DNA of 40,927 nucleotides, from contig PKYB01000035.1 in the NCBI GenBank assembly GCA_003133565.1, positions 44,109-85,035 on the forward strand. Direction: 5' to 3'. This DNA is from Solirubrobacterales bacterium (lineage in GTDB: Bacteria; Actinomycetota; Thermoleophilia; Solirubrobacterales; Solirubrobacteraceae). Made by a program: the position numbers and the translations under genes. Shown here piece by piece: positions 8,721 through 16,199 of the stretch. How positions within the stretch are numbered: position 1 is the first letter of the stretch; the number at the start of each line of letters is the position of its first letter. A model generated the notes under the pieces. That model was given only the letters and a program-made list of their open reading frames with translations. It was not told where the DNA came from and searched no databases.

Positions 8721-9167
8721 CTATTCCGGGGACGAGCCAGCGAACCAGCCGGGAGCGTCGAAGCGAGACGGCGTCCGGATCCCCAGGTCGGCCAGTGCTT
8801 CTTCAAGGCGTTCGAGTTCCTCGACCCCGATGCGCTGTGCCCAGCGGTCGCGGAGCTCGTCGAATACTTGCTCACCGGTGGCGAGCAGCGCATGCCCCTC
8901 GCTGGTGACTGTGAACCGGCGGCGGCGCGAGTCTCGCGGGTCGGCCTCGCCGCGGACATAGCCACGGCTTTCGAGAAAGGCGATCTTCTTGGCGGCCGCT
9001 TGCTTCGAGACACCGAGTTGGCGGCCGAGCTCCGAGGCCGTGTCGGCGCCGGCGTCGATCGAGCGGATAGCGAAGTCGTGGACCGGCCGGATCTTCGCGT
9101 GCCCGCGTTCGGCCAGCTCTACACTCGCGGCATCCGCCAAGGAACGGAATCCGCCGAGCAGCAACAA
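8721..9167 (-). CDS. MarR-family transcriptional regulator
   Basis: A winged helix-turn-helix regulator. The recognition region reads TASELGRQLGVSKQAAAKKIAFLESRGYV and the wing is DPRDSRRRRFTVTSEG; an N-terminal helix (RSGADLALLLLGGFRSLADAA) and a C-terminal dimerisation helix flank it. The frame is open up to 9302, but the only in-frame ATGs (9302, 9272) lie inside or beyond the divergent hydrolase start and would place the operators within the coding region. The next usable codon is TTG 9167, given here, which cuts into the conserved N-terminal helix. The true start is therefore unresolved and may be a non-standard codon near 9180-9195. It probably represses itself and the divergent hydrolase through the paired palindromes. 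Confidence 0.85.
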   Translation of the reverse strand: MLLLGGFRSLADAASVELAERGHAKIRPVHDFAIRSIDAGADTASELGRQLGVSKQAAAKKIAFLESRGYVRGEADPRDSRRRRFTVTSEGHALLATGEQVFDELRDRWAQRIGVEELERLEEALADLGIRTPSRFDAPGWFAGSSPE

Positions 9168-9206
9168 CGCGAGATCAGCCCCTGAACGAGGTATGCCTAC
9201 AGCATA

Positions 9207-9245
9207 GACAACCAGGTTGCTAGTATTGTAGACAACTAAGTTGTC
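9207..9245. promoter_or_regulatory. Two MarR-type operator palindromes
   Basis: GACAACCAGGTTGCT (9207-9221) and GACAACTAAGTTGTC (9231-9245) are two copies of the pattern GACAACnnnGTTGtC, with centres 24 bp apart. The second has perfect 6-bp arms. They lie between the divergent marR and hydrolase genes. A -10-like TAGTAT sits between them (9221-9226). Half-site length and spacing suit MarR dimers. Confidence 0.75.
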
Positions 9246-9261
9246 GAACTGAGGAGCAGCT

Positions 9262-10137
9262 ATGCCTGCCATTTCCGCCGCCGCCTCGATTCCCGAGGTC
9301 ACCCATCACACCTACTCCCTCAGCGGTATCGATCTGCACTACGTCAGCGCCGGATCTGACGGCTCCGCGGTCCTGCTCGTCCACGGCTTCCCGGAGACCT
9401 GGTGGACGTTCCATAAGCTGATCCCGTTGCTCGCGGCTGAGCATCGCGTCTACGCCGTCGATCTGCCCGGATTCGGCGACTCGACGCCGGGCGAATACGC
9501 CAGCTCCACAGCAGCCGAAATCCTGGCACTGTTGATCGAAGAACTCGGCCTGGGCTCGGCGCACCTCACCGGCCAAGACATCGGCGGGCCGGCGACCTTT
9601 CGAGTTGCCGCGACGCATCCCCAGCTCGTCCGTAGCTTAGCCGCGATCGAAACCGGACTACCCGGTTTCGGACTGGAGATGCTCGCCGACGTGACCCACG
9701 GCGGCGCGTGGCACATCGGGATGCTCGCTGCGCCCGGCATCGCGGAGATGCTGCTCGCCGGTCATGAACGCGAATTCCTCGCCGGCTACGCGTACCCCTC
9801 CCTGTGCGCAACCGACGGCGCCATCAGCGAATCGGACGTTGACGAGTTCACCCGGACCTTCGCCCGACCCGGCGGCTTCCTCGGCGCAAGTGGGTTGTAT
9901 CGCTCCATGCTCGAGGAGGGCGAAGAGATCCAGGGGCTGGTAGCCCAGAACAAGCTCCAGATCCCGGTGCTAGCCGTCGGCGCCGGCGGCGGCGAGTTCA
10001 CCCATCACACCATGACCCACGTCGCCGAACACCTAAGCAACGCCACGCTCGAGGGCATCGGCCACTATGTCGCGCTCGAGGGCCCACACGCGCTCGCGCA
10101 AACGCTTCTCGACTTCTACCGAACGATCGACTCCTAG
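9262..10137 (+). CDS. Alpha/beta hydrolase, epoxide hydrolase/haloalkane dehalogenase type
   Basis: A 291-residue alpha/beta hydrolase. The oxyanion-hole motif is HGFPETWW (residues 41-48), and VDLPGFGDS follows. The nucleophile elbow is GQDIGG with Asp106 as nucleophile, which marks the epoxide hydrolase/dehalogenase/fluoroacetate dehalogenase branch rather than the serine hydrolases. The catalytic base is His268 in GIGHYVALEGP. Tyr213 (GLYRSM) in the cap is a candidate epoxide-activating tyrosine. GAGGAG lies seven bases before ATG 9262. The divergent MarR gene and the two palindromes suggest induction by a small lipophilic compound; the substrate is not predictable. Confidence 0.9.
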   Translation: MPAISAAASIPEVTHHTYSLSGIDLHYVSAGSDGSAVLLVHGFPETWWTFHKLIPLLAAEHRVYAVDLPGFGDSTPGEYASSTAAEILALLIEELGLGSAHLTGQDIGGPATFRVAATHPQLVRSLAAIETGLPGFGLEMLADVTHGGAWHIGMLAAPGIAEMLLAGHEREFLAGYAYPSLCATDGAISESDVDEFTRTFARPGGFLGASGLYRSMLEEGEEIQGLVAQNKLQIPVLAVGAGGGEFTHHTMTHVAEHLSNATLEGIGHYVALEGPHALAQTLLDFYRTIDS

Positions 10138-10517
10138 CGCACGGATGCCGGCGGGCTCGGGATCTCCCGGACAAGGGCTCCCGGAATCCTGTCGACCTTT
10201 CGACCGCACGGCTCTCGCTGCAAGCGAATGCGGCGGAAGCGAGCGTCCCGGTGTCCGGGCAAAGGGGAACGGCCCGCCAGCGTGGATCTCGGGGCGGGAT
10301 TCCTCGCTCGACGCAGAGGCGTGGCGATGGTCTGATGGTTGTCTGGACCGGTCCGTTGAGGTCGTTCGGTTGCGAGTCGTGCGATCCCTGCCGCATCGGT
10401 ACCCAACGAATCAGAGAAATCGGGCGGCAGCGTTGACGGGTCGCCCCTGGGATGGTGTTCTTCGCGTCAGTGCCGCCGGCGACGGTGCGGGTGGCGAACC
10501 GAGCCGGGGAGGCCGCA
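10138..10517. other. 380-bp intergenic region, no gene seen
   Basis: Open frames here look like chance GC-rich frames. CTCCCGGA occurs twice close together (about 10162-10190). The methyltransferase frame extends back to 10452, but its real start is taken at 10518. No promoter, RNA gene or strong hairpin could be recognised. Confidence 0.5.
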
Positions 10518-11327
10518 ATGAGCATTGAGGAGGAGTTCCGAGCGCGTACGAGAGCGACTTGGGCAGCGGGAGACTGGGAAGGTTTTTCGAAACTGATCGC
10601 GCCGGTGGGCCAGTTGGTTATCGAGCGGGCCGACATAGAGCCTGGGACGAGCGTGCTGGATGTCGGTACGGGAAGCGGCGGAAATATCGCGATTCCAGCG
10701 GCTCAGCGCGGAGCTGAGGTCGTCGGCGTGGATGTGACGCCGGAGTTGCTGGTTACGGCGCGAGCGCATTCTCTGGCTGCTGGCGTCGAGGTCGAGTGGA
10801 TCGAGGCCGATGCTCAGGATTTGCCGTTTCCCGATGCGAGTTTCGATCGTGTGATCTCGACGTTCGGTGCGATGTTCGCGCCCGATCACGCTCGGGCGGC
10901 GGCGGAGCTGGTTCGGGTTTGCGCTCCCGGTGGCCGGATTCTGATGACGACGTGGGTGAACGACGGTTTCGCCGGTGAGCTGTTCAAACTTTCTGGTTCG
11001 TTCATGCCTCCCCCGCCGCTCGGGGTCGAGCCACCACCGCTGTGGGGTGTCGAGGCGCACATCGAAGACGTGTTTCGGGCAGCTGGAGCATCGCCGTTGG
11101 TTGTCCGCGAGACCGTCGATTTTGAGTTCTCGTCCGTCGAGCACGCGGTCCGAACGTATTCAGATGACTTCGGGCCGTTCGTGATCGCGCGTCGCGTGCT
11201 CGAGCCGCAGGGGCGGTGGGACGAGTTCGTGGCCGCGTTCGCGGATCTCGTCCGTCGTTTCGACACGTCGACCGACGGTAGGGCGCGCATTCAGTCGGCT
11301 TACTTCTTGATTTCGATCGGTCGCTGA
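10518..11327 (+). CDS. Class I SAM-dependent methyltransferase (UbiE/MenG-like fold)
   Basis: A 269-residue methyltransferase. The SAM-binding motif I is VLDVGTGSGGN, motif II includes the acidic VVGVDVTPELL, and post-motif elements are EADAQDLPFPDASFDRVIS and the methyltransferase_11 signature VRVCAPGGRILMTTW. The start is set at ATG 10518 (MSIEEEFRARTR) because GGGGAGG lies about six bases upstream; an upstream in-frame GTG/ATG region from 10452 is less likely. A Pro-rich loop (FMPPPPLGVEPPPLW) probably helps form the substrate pocket. The substrate is unknown. The gene sits just outside the tRNA-fragment-bounded block. Confidence 0.88.
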   Translation: MSIEEEFRARTRATWAAGDWEGFSKLIAPVGQLVIERADIEPGTSVLDVGTGSGGNIAIPAAQRGAEVVGVDVTPELLVTARAHSLAAGVEVEWIEADAQDLPFPDASFDRVISTFGAMFAPDHARAAAELVRVCAPGGRILMTTWVNDGFAGELFKLSGSFMPPPPLGVEPPPLWGVEAHIEDVFRAAGASPLVVRETVDFEFSSVEHAVRTYSDDFGPFVIARRVLEPQGRWDEFVAAFADLVRRFDTSTDGRARIQSAYFLISIGR

Positions 11328-11343
11328 CCCTCCGGCCTGGCTT

Positions 11344-11389
11344 TCGTATCGGGAAGACACGATTTGAAGCTGCGACCACCCGGCCCCCA
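11344..11389 (-). pseudogene. Decayed copy of the 3' half of tRNA-Pro (att-like)
   Basis: This 46-base stretch matches 41 of 46 bases of 15911-15956, the 3' half of the intact tRNA-Pro(GGG) from the anticodon loop to the discriminator base plus five flanking bases, in the same orientation. Mismatches break the T-stem (CAGG/CCTG becomes CACG/GCTG) and the 5' half is absent, so it is not functional. Such a 3'-half duplicate is what integration at a tRNA gene leaves at the far end of the inserted DNA. Confidence 0.85.
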
Positions 11390-11509
11390 AGTCTGCGGGT
11401 TACAGTGCCCGTGGGTTGATGGAGCCCGCGTCTGTTGAATCTCGCGCGTCGCCAAAGGAGTCGTCCACGGTCGCCGGCGCGGCGAGGAAGTGGATCGTCC
11501 GGTCTCGAC

Positions 11510-12781
11510 TTAGCAGGCAACGGCCAGCTCCTCGGCGCCGGCCACCTGATCGGTGGCGGGTGTGTGTCTTGTCAGGTGGTCGTAGACCGCCAGCGCCGTG
11601 GCTACGCTTCCGAGTGCTGCTCCGAGCACGCAAATCCCGGCCCACTGGCTGGAGTCGTAGATTGCGCTGGCGACCGCCGAGCCGAGGGCACCGCCAACGA
11701 AGTAGCAGACCATGTAGGCGGAGTTGATCCGGCTGTGGGCGTCGGGCACGAGGCTGTAGATGATCGACTGGTTGGTGACCTGCAGTCCCTGCACGCCGGC
11801 GTCGAGTACGAGGATCCCCGCGATCAGCATCGCCAGGTCGGTGCGGCCGAACCACAGTAGTAGGAACGAGACTGCGACGAGCGCCGCGAACAGGAGCGTC
11901 GTGTGGTGGTGCAGGCCACGATCGACCCAGCGACCCGCGAAGTTGGCGCATAGGGCGCCGGCCGCGCCGCCGAGTCCGAACAGACCGATCGTCAGGTCGT
12001 TGTAGTGGTAGGGGGCGCCACTCAGAAGGAACGCGACCGTTGTCCAGAAGACGCTGAACGTCGCAAAGCCGAGCGCCCCGTACAGCGCCCGGCGGCGCAG
12101 TCGCGGTTGCGTCAGGAACAGCTCGACGGTGCTCCGTAGCAGCGTCCGGTACGCGATATGCGAGCGACTGCCCTCGCGCGGGAGCCGGCGCGCGAGCAGC
12201 GCCGCCAGCATGATCGTCATCGCGGCCGCCGTGAAGTACACGACCCGCCAGCCGGCCAGCTCGGCGATTACACCGGAGACGGTTCTGGCGAGCAGGATCC
12301 CGAGCAGCAGGCCCGTCATCACGGACCCAACAATCTGCCCCCGGTTGGCGTCGTCGGCGAGCGCTGCGGCCATCGGCACCAGCACCTGGGCGACGACCGA
12401 GCCGGCGCCGACGATCAGCGCGAGAGCGGCGAGCAAGGCGATCGACGGCGCCAGCGCCGAGGCCAGCAGGGCGAGGCTGGTGACCGTAAGGACCGCTGGC
12501 ACGAGCCGCCGTCGCGAGACGACGTCGCCGAGCGGGACGAGCAGCGCGAGCCCCACGGCGTATCCGATCTGCGAGAAGGTGACGATCAGCCCCGCGGCGC
12601 CGTAACTGGCACCGAAGGTGTGCGCGACCGTGCTGAGGACCGGCTGCGCGTAGTAGAGGTTGGCTACCGCGACGCCGCAGGCGAGTGCAAAGAAGAGGAC
12701 CAGACCGCGGCTGATGCCGGGATTGGCTGGCGGCGTGGAAGTAGTTGCTTGCGTACTATGAACTTCGGTTGCGCGTTTCAT
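11510..12781 (-). CDS. MFS exporter, divergent from TetR regulator
   Basis: A 423-residue major facilitator with about twelve membrane segments. N-terminal signatures are ANLYYAQPVLSTVAHTFG and the loop 2-3 motif GDVVSRRRLVP (GxxxDRxGRR-like). The fifth segment carries GLLLGILLARTVSGVIAELAGWRVVY, a motif C-like pattern of proton-coupled antiporters. This sequence class includes YnfM-like and multidrug/arabinose exporters. It is divergent from a TetR regulator across only 61 bp, the classic repressor/efflux pump arrangement. ATG start at 12781. The substrate is unknown. Confidence 0.9.
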   Translation of the reverse strand: MKRATEVHSTQATTSTPPANPGISRGLVLFFALACGVAVANLYYAQPVLSTVAHTFGASYGAAGLIVTFSQIGYAVGLALLVPLGDVVSRRRLVPAVLTVTSLALLASALAPSIALLAALALIVGAGSVVAQVLVPMAAALADDANRGQIVGSVMTGLLLGILLARTVSGVIAELAGWRVVYFTAAAMTIMLAALLARRLPREGSRSHIAYRTLLRSTVELFLTQPRLRRRALYGALGFATFSVFWTTVAFLLSGAPYHYNDLTIGLFGLGGAAGALCANFAGRWVDRGLHHHTTLLFAALVAVSFLLLWFGRTDLAMLIAGILVLDAGVQGLQVTNQSIIYSLVPDAHSRINSAYMVCYFVGGALGSAVASAIYDSSQWAGICVLGAALGSVATALAVYDHLTRHTPATDQVAGAEELAVAC

Positions 12782-12842
12782 GTACGGTCCGTTCTATAAT
12801 AATACTGTACGCATCGTCTACTAAGTCGGGTACGCTGCGCCG
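12782..12842. promoter_or_regulatory. Divergent promoter/operator between MFS exporter and TetR
   Basis: The 61-bp gap is strikingly AT-rich for this genome (TTCTATAATAATACTG). TATAAT at 12795-12800 can serve as the -10 for tetR. The reverse strand carries TATTAT just before the exporter start, which would make the exporter mRNA almost leaderless. GTACG occurs three times (from 12782, 12808 and 12830) and may be part of the repressor sites. Confidence 0.55.
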
Positions 12843-13433
12843 ATGGCATCCGAGACCCCCCGTCGGGCCGGACGGCCGCGCAGCGAGCGCGCCCACCGGG
12901 CGATCCTCGAGGCGGCCGCGGCGCTCTTGCTCGAGGGCGGGTTGACGGCGACGACGATCGAGGCCGTCGCCGCCCGCGCCCACGTCAGCAAGGTCACGAT
13001 CTACAAGTGGTGGCCGAGCCGCGGCGCGCTGGTGGTCGACGCTTACTTCGACCACTTCCGCGAGACGATGGTGTTCGAGGATTCCGGCGAGATCGCGCAC
13101 GATCTCGAGACACAGATCGGCCGGCTGATCGACGCCTTCCGAGATCGCGCGGGCGAGCTGATGGCCGAGCTGATCGGCCAGGCTCAATCGGACCCGCTAT
13201 TGGCGCAGCAGATCCGCGAGCGGTGGCTGGCGCCACGCCGTGAGGCCACCAAGGTGATCCTGCGCCGGGGGATCGAGCGCGGTCAGATCCGCGATGAGCT
13301 CGATCTCGAGACGGTGCTCGACCTGCTCTACGCGCCGGTCTACTATCGCCTCGCGCTGGGTCATGAGCCGCTCGACGACGGGCTGGCCGCGCGGATCATT
13401 TCGGGGGTGACTAACGGCATCCGGCGTCGATAA
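12843..13433 (+). CDS. TetR/AcrR-family transcriptional repressor
   Basis: A 196-residue regulator with an N-terminal TetR DNA-binding domain. After RSERAHRAILEAAAALLLEGG comes the helix-turn-helix TTIEAVAARAHVSKVTIYKWWPSRGAL (residues about 38-64). The rest is the all-helical ligand-binding and dimerisation domain (TetR_C type, with LDLLYAPVYYRLALGHEPLD). It starts at ATG 12843 behind a TATAAT-type promoter. It most likely represses the divergent exporter and itself. Confidence 0.93.
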   Translation: MASETPRRAGRPRSERAHRAILEAAAALLLEGGLTATTIEAVAARAHVSKVTIYKWWPSRGALVVDAYFDHFRETMVFEDSGEIAHDLETQIGRLIDAFRDRAGELMAELIGQAQSDPLLAQQIRERWLAPRREATKVILRRGIERGQIRDELDLETVLDLLYAPVYYRLALGHEPLDDGLAARIISGVTNGIRRR

Positions 13434-13549
13434 CCTGCCGGGCCATACCGACGGCAGTGTGTAGCGAGCCTCGGCTACCTCGAGCGCAGACCCCGGCAAA
13501 CCGATAGCGGTCCCGGCTCTGTTTCACGATTCTTGGTGGAGGCGGGCTC

Positions 13550-13993
13550 ATGTCAGAGCCGGACGGTCACGTCTATGCTCCTATGTCAGCGATGCCCGTA
13601 CGGACCAGTGGGATTCGTCAGCCGAGCATATGGGCGAGCGTCGTAAGCGACGACGCGTTGAAGCTGCGCGACTGGTTGCTGGTGCTCGGCTTTACCGAGG
13701 ATCTGATGATCCCAGGCGAGACCGGGGGCTCGGTCCACCATTGCCAATTGGATTGGCCTGAGGGCGGTCGCGTGTTGCTCTCCAGCAGCGGGGAGCGCAG
13801 CACGCCTTGTCGACCGGGAACCAGTTCTCTGCATGTCGTCACCTCCGATCCTGACACTGTGATGAAGCGAGCGCTCTCGGTCGGCGCCACGGTTGTGCAC
13901 CCACTCGTGGACCAGACCGACTACCCATCCCGCGACTGCACTGTGGAAGACCCGGAAGGAAACCACTGGACCTTCGCTACGTTCGCCGGCTGA
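13550..13993 (+). CDS. VOC superfamily protein (glyoxalase/PhnB-like)
   Basis: A 147-residue protein with the beta-alpha-beta-beta-beta repeats of the vicinal oxygen chelate fold. Typical elements are PSIWASVVSDDALKLRDWLLVLGF at the start and the C-terminal signature YPSRDCTVEDPEGNHWTFATF, where Glu of DPEGN is a usual metal ligand. GGTGGAGG lies upstream of ATG 13550. Such proteins range from dioxygenases to antibiotic-binding resistance proteins, and the function here cannot be narrowed. It belongs to the block bounded by tRNA-Pro and its fragment. Confidence 0.82.
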   Translation: MSEPDGHVYAPMSAMPVRTSGIRQPSIWASVVSDDALKLRDWLLVLGFTEDLMIPGETGGSVHHCQLDWPEGGRVLLSSSGERSTPCRPGTSSLHVVTSDPDTVMKRALSVGATVVHPLVDQTDYPSRDCTVEDPEGNHWTFATFAG

Positions 13994-14156
13994 GAAAACC
14001 CAACGTCGAGGGACACGACCTGGCCAACGCCGGTACGCGTGCGTCGCAGCGTCGCGCTGCATGGGCGAATCCGGTAGCGACTGGCGCGCTCGCTGGCTGC
14101 TGTCGCCGGGGCGTGCAAGACGTAGAGCGGCCTCTCCGGAGTTGGCGTGCGGGCGG

Positions 14157-15338
14157 CTATTCGTCGCGGCTGCGGAGCACGCCACCGGCTAGGGCCATCG
14201 TTGCGAGCAGGCCGGCGACGACGCAGAACGATGTCTTCAGGGATGAGGCGGAGGCGATGCCGCCGATCACTCCCGGCGTGAGGAGGCCGCTGCCGTAGGC
14301 GATGCCGGCGACGCCGGCAATGCTGCGCGCGGGGTGGGGACCGACACGACCGGCTGCTGCGAACACGAGCGGGACGACGACCGCAACACCGACCCCAAGC
14401 AGTGCGAACCCGACGAGTCCGATCGCCAGGCTCGGAGCGAGGACTACCGTCATTGCTCCAGCGGCGGCGCACGTTCCAGAGAGTCGCACGGTGCGTACCG
14501 GCCCGAGCGCGACGATAACGTGGTCGCCCAAGAGTCTGACCGTCGCCATCGTGGCCGCGAACGCGGTGACAGCGAGCGCCGCGACCGCTGCCGAGCCGGC
14601 AAGCTCGCGTCGGATGAACAGCGCCGACCAGTCGGTCCCGGCCTGCTCGCCGAAGACGGCGCAAAGCCCAACCAATCCGATCAGCAGGACGAGCCGCGTC
14701 GGCAACGCAAATCGCGGCGGGGGATCGCCCTCAGCTGATGTCACGTCATCGAGCAAAGACCGCGCCGCGACCGCTCCGACCGGCGCGAGGACAAGCGCCA
14801 CGATCGCAAACTGGAGCCGCGTGTCTGTGCCGACTTGCGTTGCGAGCGCCGAGCCCGCCGATCCGGCGAGGACGCCCACACTCCAGAAGCCGTGAAAGCT
14901 CGACATCACCGAGCGCCCAAACCTCTTCTCGACGAGGACGCCCTGCGCGTTCATCGCCATGTCCGCAAGACCAGCCGTCGCGCCGTAGACGAGCAGAACC
15001 ACACACAGCAAAGCGAGCGAGGTCGGCAGCGCGGGCAGGACAAGACTCACGCACCACGCCACAATCGTGACGCTCACAAGCGGACGGAATCGGTACCGGT
15101 GCGCGAGACGACCCGAGAATGGCATCGCCAGCATCGCGCCAACCCCAGGCATGAGCAGCGCGAGCCCGAGCTGGCCGACGCCGATCCCGACATGCGCCGC
15201 GATCCACGGCAGACGAGCCGCAAAGCTCCCCGCCACGCACCCATGAACCGCAAACACCACCGAAGTTGCGCGCCGCGCGCGACGCACCTCGCGAGCAGGT
15301 CGCGCGACAGCCGGCATCGGCGCAGCGGCAATGCTCAC
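14157..15338 (-). CDS. MFS transporter (YbjJ-like)
   Basis: An MFS protein of about 393 residues with twelve hydrophobic segments. Landmarks are FAVHGCVAGSFAARLPWIAAHVGIG in segment 1, the loop GRLAHRYRFRP, and ADMAMNAQGVLVEKRFGRSVMSSFHGFWSVG, a signature of the YbjJ/FucP-like branch. The frame extends to a TTG at 15368, but GTG 15338 is preferred because TATTCT (15345-15350, minus strand) lies six bases before it, the spacing of a leaderless actinobacterial transcript. The substrate is unknown. It is the last gene of the putative island before tRNA-Pro. Confidence 0.88.
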   Translation of the reverse strand: MSIAAAPMPAVARPAREVRRARRATSVVFAVHGCVAGSFAARLPWIAAHVGIGVGQLGLALLMPGVGAMLAMPFSGRLAHRYRFRPLVSVTIVAWCVSLVLPALPTSLALLCVVLLVYGATAGLADMAMNAQGVLVEKRFGRSVMSSFHGFWSVGVLAGSAGSALATQVGTDTRLQFAIVALVLAPVGAVAARSLLDDVTSAEGDPPPRFALPTRLVLLIGLVGLCAVFGEQAGTDWSALFIRRELAGSAAVAALAVTAFAATMATVRLLGDHVIVALGPVRTVRLSGTCAAAGAMTVVLAPSLAIGLVGFALLGVGVAVVVPLVFAAAGRVGPHPARSIAGVAGIAYGSGLLTPGVIGGIASASSLKTSFCVVAGLLATMALAGGVLRSRDE

Positions 15339-15915
15339 CGCGCGAGAATAACCTGGGCATCCGCGCAAGCAGCCAGGGCATCCCCAGATCTCCCCAGCCC
15401 GCGGCGGCGTCTCACTACACGCAGACGCTCGCTCCCAGAGGTTGCAGCTACGTCAGACCAACGACGCCAGACGCCCCAGCTGCGCGACGAGCGAGCATGC
15501 GGATCGGGCGTTATCCATCTGGGCCGGAGCAGGAGCGAGGAGCCTGGCTCGCCCGCTCTCGCTCTTTCATCAACCCGGGAGTGGCCGCAACCGAGACGCT
15601 CGCCACGTCTTCCGGCCCGACGTGACTGCTGGTCGTAGCGTATAGATACGGCACCGTGTAGATGGAGGTCTGGTAGTGAAGTTGAAAGACAGCGAACACA
15701 CTTCGCGGCCCTGGCGTATCCACGCGGTAGTCGGTTGGGTGCAAAGATGGCCAGGGACTCTGCGTAGCGGTGAATCTACCCATGATCGCGCGAACCGCCT
15801 TGCCTCGGTAGAGCGCTGGTCTGCTTGCCATGCCTACCTAATCCTAACTTTGCAGGTGGGTTTGTCACGTACGACATCCCCATAAAACTAGCTTACTTGC
15901 AGGCTTTTTCTCGAA
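15339..15915. other. 577-bp region between MFS gene and tRNA-Pro, no gene seen
   Basis: No convincing coding frame on either strand. From about 15620 the sequence is visibly AT-richer (GTAGCGTATAGATACGGC, CATAAAACTAGC) than the rest of the window. This fits remnant island DNA beside an integration site. The part next to the tRNA 3' end (AAAACTAGCTTACTTGCAGG, then CTTTTTCTCG) may include the tRNA terminator on the minus strand. Confidence 0.45.
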
Positions 15916-15989
15916 TCGGGGAGACAGGATTTGAACCTGCGACCGCCCGGCCCCCAGCCGGGTGCGCTACCAGACTGCGCCACTCCCCG
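15916..15989 (-). tRNA. tRNA-Pro (anticodon GGG)
   Basis: A complete 74-nt cloverleaf: acceptor CGGGGAG/CTCCCCG, D-arm GCGC...GCGC, anticodon arm CCCGG-CTGGGGG-CCGGG with GGG in the anticodon position, T-arm GCAGG-TTCAAAT-CCTGT and discriminator A. CCA is not encoded. A degenerate copy of its 3' half lies 4.57 kb away at 11344-11389. Confidence 0.96.
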
Positions 15990-16001
15990 TGGTGCGATTC
16001 A

Positions 16002-16072
16002 AGCGGGCGACGGGAATCGAACCCGCCCTAGAAGCTTGGAAGGCTTCTGTGCAACCACAACACTTCGCCCGC
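16002..16072 (-). tRNA. tRNA-Gly (anticodon TCC)
   Basis: A complete 71-nt cloverleaf: acceptor GCGGGCG/CGCCCGC, D-stem GTGT/GCAC, anticodon arm GAAGC-CTTCCAA-GCTTC with TCC, T-arm GCGGG-TTCGATT-CCCGT and discriminator T. CCA is not encoded. It lies 12 bp upstream of tRNA-Pro on the same strand and is probably co-transcribed with it. Confidence 0.96.
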
Positions 16073-16130
16073 AAGCCGCTTGGGACAGAATAGTCCGCCG
16101 CGCGCCGCTCTGCCCGAGCCGCACGCGGGA

Positions 16131-16169
16131 TCGAACCGCATTGCAGATGGCGCGATTCGGACCGCATTG
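16131..16169. repeat. 13-bp direct repeat upstream of small membrane protein
   Basis: TCGAACCGCATTG (16131-16143) and TCGGACCGCATTG (16157-16169) differ at one base and start 26 bp apart. They lie between the tRNA-Gly 5' end and the -10-like TAGGAT (16186-16191) of the next gene, so they could be a regulator site. The first copy looks tRNA-T-loop-like but no cloverleaf forms. Confidence 0.45.
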
Positions 16170-16199
16170 TGTCGGTGCTCCGCGCTAGGATCAGCGCCA

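Noticed and set aside
11390-15910. Search for an integrase, transposase or relaxase inside the tRNA-bounded block
   Set aside because: All four genes read as transporter, regulator, VOC and transporter; no recombinase motif was found, so the block is called an island only by its tRNA-fragment boundary.
16101-16160. A third tRNA on the minus strand (T-loop-like GCGGTTCGATCCCGC)
   Set aside because: Only a T-arm-like stem is present; no matching 5' acceptor strand, D-arm or anticodon arm could be built.
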